A stretch of DNA of 9,506 nt from CAYJAZ01 sp964370095 (GTDB lineage: Bacteria; Desulfobacterota; Desulfovibrionia; Desulfovibrionales; Desulfovibrionaceae), in NCBI GenBank assembly GCA_964370095.1, contig CAYJHJ010000075.1, positions 1 through 9,506 of the forward strand, given 5' to 3'. Shown here piece after piece: positions 1 through 5,122 of the stretch; position 1 is the first letter of the stretch, and each line of letters opens with the position of its first letter. The notes beneath the pieces were generated by a model, which worked only from the letters and a program-made list of their open reading frames with translations, had not been told where the DNA came from and ran no database searches. The position numbers and the translations under genes were made by a program.

Positions 1-573
1 TGTATTTTCTAAACTACCTAAACTTTCTACAAGTTCATTGCAAGCTGTGCAAGAAGGCGAGAAGTAAATTCGCATACTTGCTTCAAGAGGATCCTCTGCC
101 CTATCCGGATTTACATAGATAGCATATGGATCAACACTGCTTTTGATAAAGGCACCGATATTTATAATGAAAAAACATAGCCAAAGAGAAAATAATATTG
201 GGTATAATTGTATTTTTTCGATTTTTCTCAAACTCTTATATAGCAGAGCAAGAATTGATGCCACAATAAGGCATTCAAAGCAAGGTGCTATAAGCATCAT
301 ATAAACAAGCAATAGCAAATCACAAAACAAAGCAAGGCTTACAAGAATATAGCTAAGTGTGAATAGTTTAAATGCAAGCAAAGTCATAATTACAGCAAAG
401 AAAAATGTGCTGTAAAACCATAAAGAAATGCCGAAAATATAAAAATCATCAAAAATTTGGCAAGTGTCAACCGGGCATATGGCGTCAATCTTTCCAAAAA
501 TGTTAAGTATAGAAAACAAAAGCCCAAGAAGAGCTATGGCAAATGCTTTATAAGAAAATTCCCTTTTATACAT
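1..573 (-). CDS. VKOR-like thiol oxidoreductase fused to a thioredoxin-like domain (partial, C-terminus beyond left edge)
   Basis: This leftward frame starts with ATG at 573-571 and stays open for 191 codons to base 1, so the 3' end is missing. An AGGA about 5-6 bases upstream supports the start. Residues 8-27 form a first membrane segment. A loop holds a cysteine pair, C33 and C38 (CPVDTC), and is followed by FGISLWFYS. Further hydrophobic segments span about 45-112 and 123-145, with a CFEC pair at 98-101 near the end of one of them. After residue 165 the chain becomes soluble and shows a strand followed by CTAC (C175, C178), typical of a thioredoxin active site. A loop cysteine pair, an intramembrane CxxC and an appended thioredoxin domain are the hallmarks of bacterial VKOR homologues, which reoxidise a DsbA-like partner with quinone as acceptor. 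The inferred role is periplasmic disulfide formation. The four-residue spacing of the loop cysteines is slightly shorter than in the studied cyanobacterial enzyme. The family call rests on motif layout only. Confidence 0.72.
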   Translation of the reverse strand, partial: MYKREFSYKAFAIALLGLLFSILNIFGKIDAICPVDTCQIFDDFYIFGISLWFYSTFFFAVIMTLLAFKLFTLSYILVSLALFCDLLLLVYMMLIAPCFECLIVASILALLYKSLRKIEKIQLYPILFSLWLCFFIINIGAFIKSSVDPYAIYVNPDRAEDPLEASMRIYFSPSCTACNELVESLGSLENT

Positions 574-597
574 GATAATCCTACTAAAATTTTATTT

Positions 598-626
598 AAA
601 ATAGCAAGAAGGATTAAAAGGGTCAA
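598..626 (-). promoter_or_regulatory. Candidate sigma-70 promoter for the VKOR-like gene
   Basis: On the minus strand TTGACC (626-621) is followed after exactly 17 bases by TATTTT (603-598). This lies 25 bases before the ATG at 573. The match to consensus is 5/6 for the -35 and 4/6 for the -10. Spacing and position are good, but no transcript evidence exists. Confidence 0.45.
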
Positions 627-683
627 CTTAAATTTATGAGAGAAATTTATAAAATTTGCACAAAATACTATTCAAAGATGAAG

Positions 684-761
684 AAAATATTCTTGCTTTA
701 ATATGTAAGATGCAGTAAACCTACTAATCAATGGTGTGAAGAAAAGTATAAAATATTCTTG
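684..761. repeat. 12-base direct repeat in the divergent intergenic region
   Basis: AAAATATTCTTG occurs at 684-695 and again at 750-761, 66 bases apart. Both copies are preceded by GAAGAAAA, directly joined in the first copy and separated by an insertion in the second. The sequence is AT-rich, so chance is possible, but both copies lie between the divergent starts at 573 and 834, where regulator sites are expected. Otherwise 627-833 holds no coding frame or RNA gene that I can support. Confidence 0.25.
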
Positions 762-787
762 GCACCCAAAATATAAGAATACATATT
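759..787 (+). promoter_or_regulatory. Weak candidate promoter for the 834 gene
   Basis: TTGGCA (759-764) is followed after 17 bases by CATATT (782-787), which matches only 4/6 of the -10 consensus. The -10 lies inside a small inverted repeat, AGAATA (776-781) and TATTCT (784-789). It is the best -35/-10 pair I see before the rightward run. The ribosome binding site AGGA at 823-826, seven bases before the ATG, is much more convincing than this promoter. Confidence 0.25.
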
Positions 788-833
788 CTATAAAAAATTA
801 TTACACTTTCTTTATATTAGGTAGGAAATTATT

Positions 834-1253
834 ATGTCTAATGAACAAACTATAGCAAAAATTAACACATGGTTAGAAAATTGGAAAATTGATCCTTTAA
901 ATGCAAAAACTGCTTTTATTGCTTTTTATAGCTGGCTCAAAAATGAAAACATGCTTTTAGAATTCAATGAACGCCCGGGCATAAGCTATTCACTTCGTGC
1001 AAAACACGAAGCACAAGAAAATAGGCCACTTTTTGTGCTTGTTGATGTTGTTGATGATGATGAAAATGAACGCTGGTTATCTGTTTGTTTTTATAATGAT
1101 ATGGTACAAGACCCTGATGAACTTGGTGATTTTGTTCCTAATGGCCTTATGGGCGAAGATGCTTTATGCCTAAACCTTGATGAAGACGATAGCACAATGA
1201 AAGAATACATCCAAAAACGTATAGCCGAAGCAGCTGAAAGTGCAAAAAAATAA
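834..1253 (+). CDS. Small acidic conserved hypothetical protein (139 aa)
   Basis: A complete frame with AGGA seven bases before the ATG. The product is soluble, strongly acidic and has no signal peptide or membrane segment. The N-terminal half (about 1-45) looks helical. A central part carries RPGISYSLR (47-55) and a strand LFVLVDVVDDD (66-76). It is followed by RWLSVCFYNDM (80-90) and the segment DPDELGDFVPNGL (93-105), then an Asp/Glu-rich LNLDEDD (113-119) and a C-terminal charged helix (about 121-139). The PDELGDFVP and GEDA stretches look like conserved signatures. I have an unverified impression of similar uncharacterised proteins in Desulfovibrio-type bacteria. No catalytic motif is evident, so no function is given. 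The stop lies 16 bases before the O-acetyltransferase start with no terminator between, so the two are probably co-transcribed, though a functional link is not obvious. Confidence 0.85.
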   Translation: MSNEQTIAKINTWLENWKIDPLNAKTAFIAFYSWLKNENMLLEFNERPGISYSLRAKHEAQENRPLFVLVDVVDDDENERWLSVCFYNDMVQDPDELGDFVPNGLMGEDALCLNLDEDDSTMKEYIQKRIAEAAESAKK

Positions 1254-1269
1254 AGTATAAAAAAAATCC

Positions 1270-2937
1270 ATGTTCAAAAACTTTTGTATACCTTTTCTTA
1301 TAACTGCATTGCTTGTTGCCTTGCTTCATCCTTTTTATCTGAAATCAGAAGATATACAAATTTCTTTTGTACTTGAGAATAATTCTTCAAATTCTGAGAC
1401 CATTGAAGTTTTTTATGCAACAAAAATTGGAAGAAGCTTCAAGCCAAGCTATATCAAAAACAAGGAACAAGAAAAAAAACTATATTATGAATATGTTATA
1501 CCTGATTCTAGAATTGGGCAATTCAGCATAAGTATTTCAGGTGAGCCCTCAAGTTACAGCTTAAGTAACTTAGAGTTAAAAGGCTTATGGGCATACAAAT
1601 ATAAGAACTTAAAAGATGCTTCAACAACAAACATTCAAAATATAGAAGTCAATAATTCATTAATAACTTTTGAAACAAAAGATAAAATTTCCACAATAGA
1701 ATTTGATCTTTCCCCAAGGTTACTTCAAGGCTTTGATTTAAATATACTAATTTTTATAAGCATTGTTGCCCTGCTCTATCTTGTTGTAAACAAAGCCTAT
1801 ATTTATATTTATGAGTTAAATAAAGACAATAAAAATTCTTTATCTTCATTAGTTTTTGTATTTACTTTTTTTGTTCTTCTTTTTATTCCTCTTCTAAAGA
1901 TTAATCCTGAAGAAAATTCAACAGTTGAAAACCGCCGACTTGCTGAATATAAACCACTATTTAATGAAAAAAATGAAATCAACAATGATTTTGGCACAAA
2001 TTTTGAGTCTTGGCTGAATGACAGATTTTTCCTTCGTTCAGAACTTATTTCCATTTATTCAAAGCTTATGATTTTTATTACACAAAGCATTGAGAATGAT
2101 GATGTTTTGCCGGGTAAGGAAAATTGGCTTTTTTATAAAGGCAATAACAGTATAGCAAATTTTCAAAATGCCATTTTATATTCTGATAATGAACTTGAGC
2201 ACATTGCAAAATATCTCAATAACATAGCTATATGGGCAGAAAAACATAATAAAGAATTTTACTATATTATTGCACCTGATAAAAGTAAAGTATACGGAGA
2301 ATTTTATCCTGACAAATATGAAAAATTCAGGCCTGATTCAGAAAGTAAACCAATGCAATTATTACAATATTTGAAAGAGCACACACAAGTAAAAGCTTTA
2401 TATCTTTATGATGCGATGCACAAAAACAAAGATAAAGGGCTCTTGTATTATAAAAATGATACTCATTGGAATCCTTTTGGTGCTTATTATGGCTATGAAG
2501 AAATTATGAAAAACGTTTTCCCTAAAGATAAAAGTTTAGAACTTACTGAAACTATTGAAAACCAGCTTCTGCAAGGCGATATAACACTTATGGGTAATAA
2601 TATTCCCGATGATACTGAAACTTTCTATCAAGAATTTATTTATGAGAAAAATGCTATTTTAGAAGAGATTGAAGTTCAAGGCAGTCAAAACATAAGCTAT
2701 TATACAAATAATATGGCATTAAACCAACAAAAAATATTTGTTTTGCGTGATTCTTTTTCTAATAGTCTTGCCCCATATTTAGCTGAAACCTTTAGAGAAG
2801 CTGATTTGTTATGGAAATACAACATCACTTCCGCAGATTTAGAAAATATTAAACAAGATTATGATGCAATTTTGCTTATTCAAGTTGAAAGATTTGTGCC
2901 TAAACTTCTTAATATCAACTTTCCGGAGGTAAAATAA
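1270..2937 (+). CDS. Membrane-anchored AlgX/AlgJ-like (DHHW/SGNH) glycan O-acetyltransferase, 555 aa
   Basis: Transfers acetyl groups to an envelope or exported polysaccharide outside the inner membrane; family membership is seen, substrate is not. Residues 5-24 form one membrane anchor, 157-175 and 191-209 two more, with a basic loop between the latter consistent with a cytosolic turn. The region between anchors (about 26-150) is beta-rich and faces the periplasm. The catalytic domain begins near ENRRLAEYKP (220-229), continues through DRFFLR (251-256), GKENWLFY (282-289) and PDKSK (336-340), and carries D397-T-H399 followed by RDSFS with the likely nucleophile S495. The Asp-x-His and the Ser 96 residues later match the triad layout of AlgX. 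It overlaps by one base the downstream MBOAT gene, its expected acetyl-supplying partner. The ATG at 1270 has no clear ribosome binding site, so translation may be coupled to the preceding gene. At 555 residues it is longer than ordinary AlgJ because of the extra N-terminal module. Confidence 0.85.
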   Translation: MFKNFCIPFLITALLVALLHPFYLKSEDIQISFVLENNSSNSETIEVFYATKIGRSFKPSYIKNKEQEKKLYYEYVIPDSRIGQFSISISGEPSSYSLSNLELKGLWAYKYKNLKDASTTNIQNIEVNNSLITFETKDKISTIEFDLSPRLLQGFDLNILIFISIVALLYLVVNKAYIYIYELNKDNKNSLSSLVFVFTFFVLLFIPLLKINPEENSTVENRRLAEYKPLFNEKNEINNDFGTNFESWLNDRFFLRSELISIYSKLMIFITQSIENDDVLPGKENWLFYKGNNSIANFQNAILYSDNELEHIAKYLNNIAIWAEKHNKEFYYIIAPDKSKVYGEFYPDKYEKFRPDSESKPMQLLQYLKEHTQVKALYLYDAMHKNKDKGLLYYKNDTHWNPFGAYYGYEEIMKNVFPKDKSLELTETIENQLLQGDITLMGNNIPDDTETFYQEFIYEKNAILEEIEVQGSQNISYYTNNMALNQQKIFVLRDSFSNSLAPYLAETFREADLLWKYNITSADLENIKQDYDAILLIQVERFVPKLLNINFPEVK

Positions 2938-4340
2938 TGCTTTTTGCTTCTATAACTTTTATTTCATTTTTCTTGCCTCTTGTAGCAATTATACATTTCT
3001 TCATAAAAAAAGAATGGCATAATTTTTTATTGCTTCTTGCAAGCCTGCTTTTTTATGCTTGGGGCGAACCAAGCTATCTTTCCATTATGCTTCTTACAAT
3101 TTTCATAAATTATTTCGGTGCCCTTGCTCTTGAGAAATGGGAAGTTCATAAGAAAAAAATTCTATTTATTACAATTGTTGGAAATCTTTCTTTCTTGGTT
3201 TATTTCAAGTATTTCAACTTCTTTGCTGAAAATATTATGAATATTTTTGCATTACAATTTGATTTTATTGAAGTTATTATGCCAATCGGTATTTCTTTTT
3301 ATACTTTTCAAGCTATTTCATACTTAGTTGATGTTTACAGAAAAGAAACAAAAGCACAAAAAGATATTTATAATCTAGCACTTTACATAAGCTTTTTCCC
3401 TCAACTTATTGCAGGGCCAATTGTAAAATATCATGACATACATGAGCAAATCACACAAAGAACGCTTTCTTTAGAAAAAATTGACTACGGTGTGCGAAGA
3501 TTTATTTTAGGACTTGCCAAAAAAGTTTTAATTGCAAATACAATGGGTAATATTGCTGACCAGATTTTTGCACTAAACCCACAAGATTCAAGCACTATGC
3601 TTCTATGGCTTGGTGCTGTTTGTTATGCTTTTCAGCTCTATTATGATTTTAGCGGATATTCTGATATGGCGATTGGGCTTGCCTCAATCTTTGGTTTCAA
3701 GCTTTTAGAAAACTTCAATTATCCTTATATATCACAATCAATTACAGAATTTTGGAGACGCTGGCATATTTCACTTTCCACTTGGTTTAGGGAATATCTC
3801 TATATTCCTCTTGGCGGCAACAGAGTAAGCAAAAGCCAAATTTATTTTAATTTATTTATAGTTTTTCTTTGCACAGGCTTTTGGCACGGAGCAAGCTGGA
3901 ATTTTATTGTATGGGGGCTTTGGCATGGGCTTTTCATCATTCTTGAACGCATAAGCGGCCTGCACAAAGTAGAAAAAAATATATTTTTCAGTGCATTTGC
4001 ACATATATACACTTTATTGATTGTTCTTATTGGCTGGGTTTTTTTCAGAGCTGTTGATTTAGATTATGCTCTTTCCTATATTCAAGGCATGTTTATGTTT
4101 GGGCAAGAAAGTCTTGTAAATACTTTATTCACTATCAAAAACGTCAATAATCATCTATACTTGACTCTTGCTATTGCTTTTGTTTTGTCAATGCCAATAT
4201 TCAAAACAGTTCTTTTTGAGAAATCAAAAAAAGAATATATCAATGTTTTTAAATATTTATATATGCTGCTTCTTTTTATTCTTTCTGTTTCAAGCATTGC
4301 TTCTTCTACATACAACCCTTTTATCTATTTTAGATTCTAA
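2937..4340 (+). CDS. MBOAT-family O-acyltransferase, AlgI-like (467 aa)
   Basis: A polytopic inner-membrane protein that, in the AlgI family, moves acetyl groups across the membrane and hands them to a periplasmic SGNH partner. Visible hallmarks are YAWGEP (40-45), YFKYFNFF (89-96), PIGISFYTFQAISYLVDVYR (116-135), FFPQLIAGPI (153-162), DFSGYSDMAIG (237-247), FWRRWHISLSTWFREYLYIP (272-291, with H277) and FWHGASWNF (315-323), whose H317 is the expected invariant catalytic histidine. The 467-residue length is normal for AlgI. The start is fixed by GGAGGT at 2925-2930 and by the TAATG overlap with the preceding stop, so the two genes are almost certainly translationally coupled. No AlgF-like third gene follows, and nothing else in the window identifies the acceptor glycan. 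DltB or PatA-type relatives share these motifs, so alginate is not implied. Confidence 0.92.
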   Translation: MLFASITFISFFLPLVAIIHFFIKKEWHNFLLLLASLLFYAWGEPSYLSIMLLTIFINYFGALALEKWEVHKKKILFITIVGNLSFLVYFKYFNFFAENIMNIFALQFDFIEVIMPIGISFYTFQAISYLVDVYRKETKAQKDIYNLALYISFFPQLIAGPIVKYHDIHEQITQRTLSLEKIDYGVRRFILGLAKKVLIANTMGNIADQIFALNPQDSSTMLLWLGAVCYAFQLYYDFSGYSDMAIGLASIFGFKLLENFNYPYISQSITEFWRRWHISLSTWFREYLYIPLGGNRVSKSQIYFNLFIVFLCTGFWHGASWNFIVWGLWHGLFIILERISGLHKVEKNIFFSAFAHIYTLLIVLIGWVFFRAVDLDYALSYIQGMFMFGQESLVNTLFTIKNVNNHLYLTLAIAFVLSMPIFKTVLFEKSKKEYINVFKYLYMLLLFILSVSSIASSTYNPFIYFRF

Positions 4341-4387
4341 AATATAGCAAGCATATTTTGGAATAAAAGTCTAAATAAAAACTTTTA
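4335..4387. terminator. Tandem AT-rich hairpins between convergent genes (possible weak terminator)
   Basis: The first inverted repeat pairs TTCTAAAATAT (4335-4345) with ATATTTTGGAA (4353-4363) through one G-T wobble and a 7-base loop, overlapping the MBOAT stop codon. A second pairs TAAAAGT (4364-4370) with ACTTTTA (4381-4387) around a 10-base loop. Neither has a GC-rich stem or a good U tract on the plus strand, so intrinsic termination is uncertain. On the minus strand the RNA downstream of the lipoprotein gene is U-rich. Confidence 0.3.
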
Positions 4388-4407
4388 GGCAAAGAGAAAA
4401 AGGTTAT

Positions 4408-4617
4408 CATGAAAAGCTATTTTTCGCCTTTAGTCGTCATCATCATCATCGTCGTCATCATCNNNNNNNNNNNNNNNNNNNNNNNNNNNNNNNNNNNNNN
4501 NNNNNNNNNNNNNNNNNNNNNNNNNNNNNNNNNNNNNNNNNNNNNNNNNNNNNNNNNNNNNNCATGAAAAGCTATTTTTCGCCTTTAGTCGTCATCATCA
4601 TCATCGTCGTCATCATC
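4408..4617. repeat. Identical 55-base sequence on both sides of the scaffold gap
   Basis: Bases 4408-4462 and 4563-4617 are identical over 55 bases. The left copy ends at the last base before the Ns and the right copy begins at the first base after them. The sequence contains the stop codon and most of the poly-Asp codons of the leftward lipoprotein gene plus 22 bases beyond the stop. An end-to-end overlap of exactly 55 bases is what two neighbouring de Bruijn graph contigs built with k = 55 would share. It therefore most likely represents one genomic locus counted twice. Confidence 0.85.
4463..4562. other. Assembly gap (100 N)
   Basis: A run of exactly 100 undetermined bases, the conventional placeholder for a scaffold gap of unknown size. 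Given the 55-base duplicated flanks, the true gap may be negative: joining 4407 directly to 4563 gives a sensible continuous intergenic region. A real tandem duplication of the lipoprotein gene or extra aspartate codons cannot be excluded. Confidence 0.95.
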
Positions 4618-4764
4618 GTCTGAAACAGCATCTGCAATTCCTTCTGCAGCTTCGCCAACAAGCACAATAGGCAGGCTCACCACATCAACCACAGCCCCAA
4701 CAATCGAACAAGCTGATAGCCAAAAAGCAGAGAGTAAAAGTAAAAAATATTTTATATATTTCAT
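4585..4764 (-). CDS. Small lipoprotein with an eleven-aspartate C-terminus (59 aa)
   Basis: I take the ATG at 4764-4762 as the start because AGGA lies eight bases upstream and the product then begins directly with a lipoprotein signal. This has Lys at 2 and 5, a hydrophobic core at 6-15, and the lipobox LSAC with C19 as the lipidated residue. Serine at +2 does not fit the inner-membrane retention rule, so outer-membrane placement is inferred. The mature chain has about 41 residues: a valine/alanine-rich stretch (SIVGAVVDVVSLPIVLVGEAAEGIADAV) and then S followed by eleven Asp encoded by mixed GAC/GAT codons, ending in TAA. Small lipoproteins with a hydrophobic middle and an acidic tail are common in proteobacteria but have no settled function. 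The tail could bind divalent cations; that is speculation. Because the repeat abuts a scaffold gap, the number of Asp residues may be unreliable. Confidence 0.8.
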   Translation of the reverse strand: MKYIKYFLLLLSAFWLSACSIVGAVVDVVSLPIVLVGEAAEGIADAVSDDDDDDDDDDD

Positions 4765-4811
4765 TTTATAAGTCCTAAGTTTATTTGCATAATGAAAGTT
4801 CATCTTCATGC

Positions 4812-4836
4812 AAAGTTTTTATAATTCAAAAACTTT
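4812..4836. repeat. Perfect 9-base inverted repeat overlapping the lipoprotein promoter
   Basis: AAAGTTTTT (4812-4820) and AAAAACTTT (4828-4836) are perfect complements around a seven-base centre. The repeat covers the -10 element and part of the spacer of the leftward promoter, and it also contains a TATAAT (4820-4825) on the plus strand. It may be an operator, a hairpin, or a product of AT-rich composition. Confidence 0.5.
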
Positions 4837-4846
4837 TAGATGTCTA
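4818..4846 (-). promoter_or_regulatory. Candidate sigma-70 promoter for the lipoprotein gene
   Basis: On the minus strand TAGACA (4846-4841) and TATAAA (4823-4818) are separated by exactly 17 bases. Each matches the consensus at five of six positions. Transcription would begin near 4811, giving a leader of about 47 bases. The first bases of that leader could form a short stem, since GCATGAA at its start is partly complementary to TTCAT and ATGC about 15 bases later. Confidence 0.55.
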
Positions 4847-5000
4847 TAGCAAGAGCATAGCATATAAATATTTATTTTTTATATTTCTGCATAAAATTTT
4901 TTTTAACTAATAGAAATTCTTAATTTTATATCCCTCTAAACTGCTAAAATCTAATAATGCCGAGACATTAAAAAAACTCAAAAAAAAAGAAAAAAATCTA
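4847..5000. other. AT-rich non-coding spacer between divergent promoters
   Basis: Part of the 358-base gene-free stretch 4765-5122. This segment has long A and T runs, notably around 4895-4915 and 4969-4996, and no frame with a credible start or ribosome binding site. I see no tRNA, riboswitch or other RNA fold in it. The A-tracts just upstream of 5001 could act as UP-element or curved DNA for the rightward promoter. Confidence 0.5.
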
Positions 5001-5029
5001 TTGAAAGATATTCTTCTTTTTGTTACAAC
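5001..5029 (+). promoter_or_regulatory. Candidate extended -10 promoter for the phosphate transporter operon
   Basis: TTGAAA (5001-5006) is followed after 17 bases by TACAAC (5024-5029), preceded by TG one base upstream (5021-5022) as in extended -10 promoters. The -35 matches 5/6 and the -10 matches 4/6. A rival pairing uses TTACAA (5023-5028) and TACGTT (5046-5051) with the same 17-base spacing and a TG before the -10. Which of the two is used cannot be decided here. Confidence 0.4.
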
Positions 5030-5050
5030 TTTCTTACAATTTTGCTACGT
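5022..5050 (+). promoter_or_regulatory. Pho-box-like array: three 7-base repeats at 11-base period
   Basis: GTTACAA (5022-5028), CTTACAA (5033-5039) and GCTACGT (5044-5050) are separated by the four-base T-rich spacers CTTT and TTTT. This gives an exact 11-base period. PhoB/PhoP boxes in many bacteria are 7-base direct repeats with 4-base AT-rich spacers. The array sits 72 bases before a Na+/phosphate cotransporter start. The repeat sequence differs from the enterobacterial consensus CTGTCAT (about 4/7 shared) and the third unit is degenerate, so the assignment rests on spacing and context. Confidence 0.4.
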
Positions 5051-5064
5051 TATCGCAGCAAAAC

Positions 5065-5098
5065 TTTGTGCTGTATTTCTTTTAATACAAGGCACAAA
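5065..5098 (+). promoter_or_regulatory. Strong leader hairpin upstream of the phosphate transporter
   Basis: TTTGTGC (5065-5071) plus TGTATT (5072-5077) pair perfectly with AATACA (5084-5089) and GCACAAA (5092-5098). The result is a 13-base-pair stem with a two-base bulge (AG, 5090-5091) and a six-base loop. It ends 14 bases before GGAG of the ribosome binding site. No U run follows, so it is not a standard terminator. It could stabilise the mRNA, control translation, or be a DNA operator. Confidence 0.55.
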
Positions 5099-5122
5099 CA
5101 ACAGAACATACTCGGAGATTTC

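Noticed and set aside
457..639. A 60-codon rightward frame with a Lys/Arg-rich product
   Set aside because: It lies antisense to the VKOR-like coding sequence, has no ribosome binding site and its odd basic composition is that of a shadow frame.
759..775. Sigma-54 promoter suggested by TTGGCACCC
   Set aside because: The -24 half resembles TGGCAC, but the required GC at -12 is absent (ATATA is found instead).
4431..4462. CRISPR or microsatellite array suggested by the ATC/GTC triplets
   Set aside because: The triplets are in frame and encode aspartate in the lipoprotein gene; there are no spacers, and the left copy is explained by the gap artefact.
4765..4809. Earlier ATG at 4809 adding 15 residues to the lipoprotein
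   Set aside because: It would put 15 charged and polar residues before a textbook lipoprotein signal; AGGA is placed for the ATG at 4764, and the predicted transcription start near 4811 would leave almost no leader.
4820..4825. Perfect TATAAT on the plus strand as a promoter for the transporter
   Set aside because: No acceptable -35 lies 16-18 bases upstream, it is about 300 bases from the gene, and it falls within the inverted repeat of the leftward promoter.
5042..5122. Upstream TTG start adding 27 residues to the phosphate transporter
   Set aside because: No ribosome binding site fits it, the added residues are unlike the family, and they would translate through the 5065-5098 hairpin; the ATG at 5123 has GGAG at the right distance.
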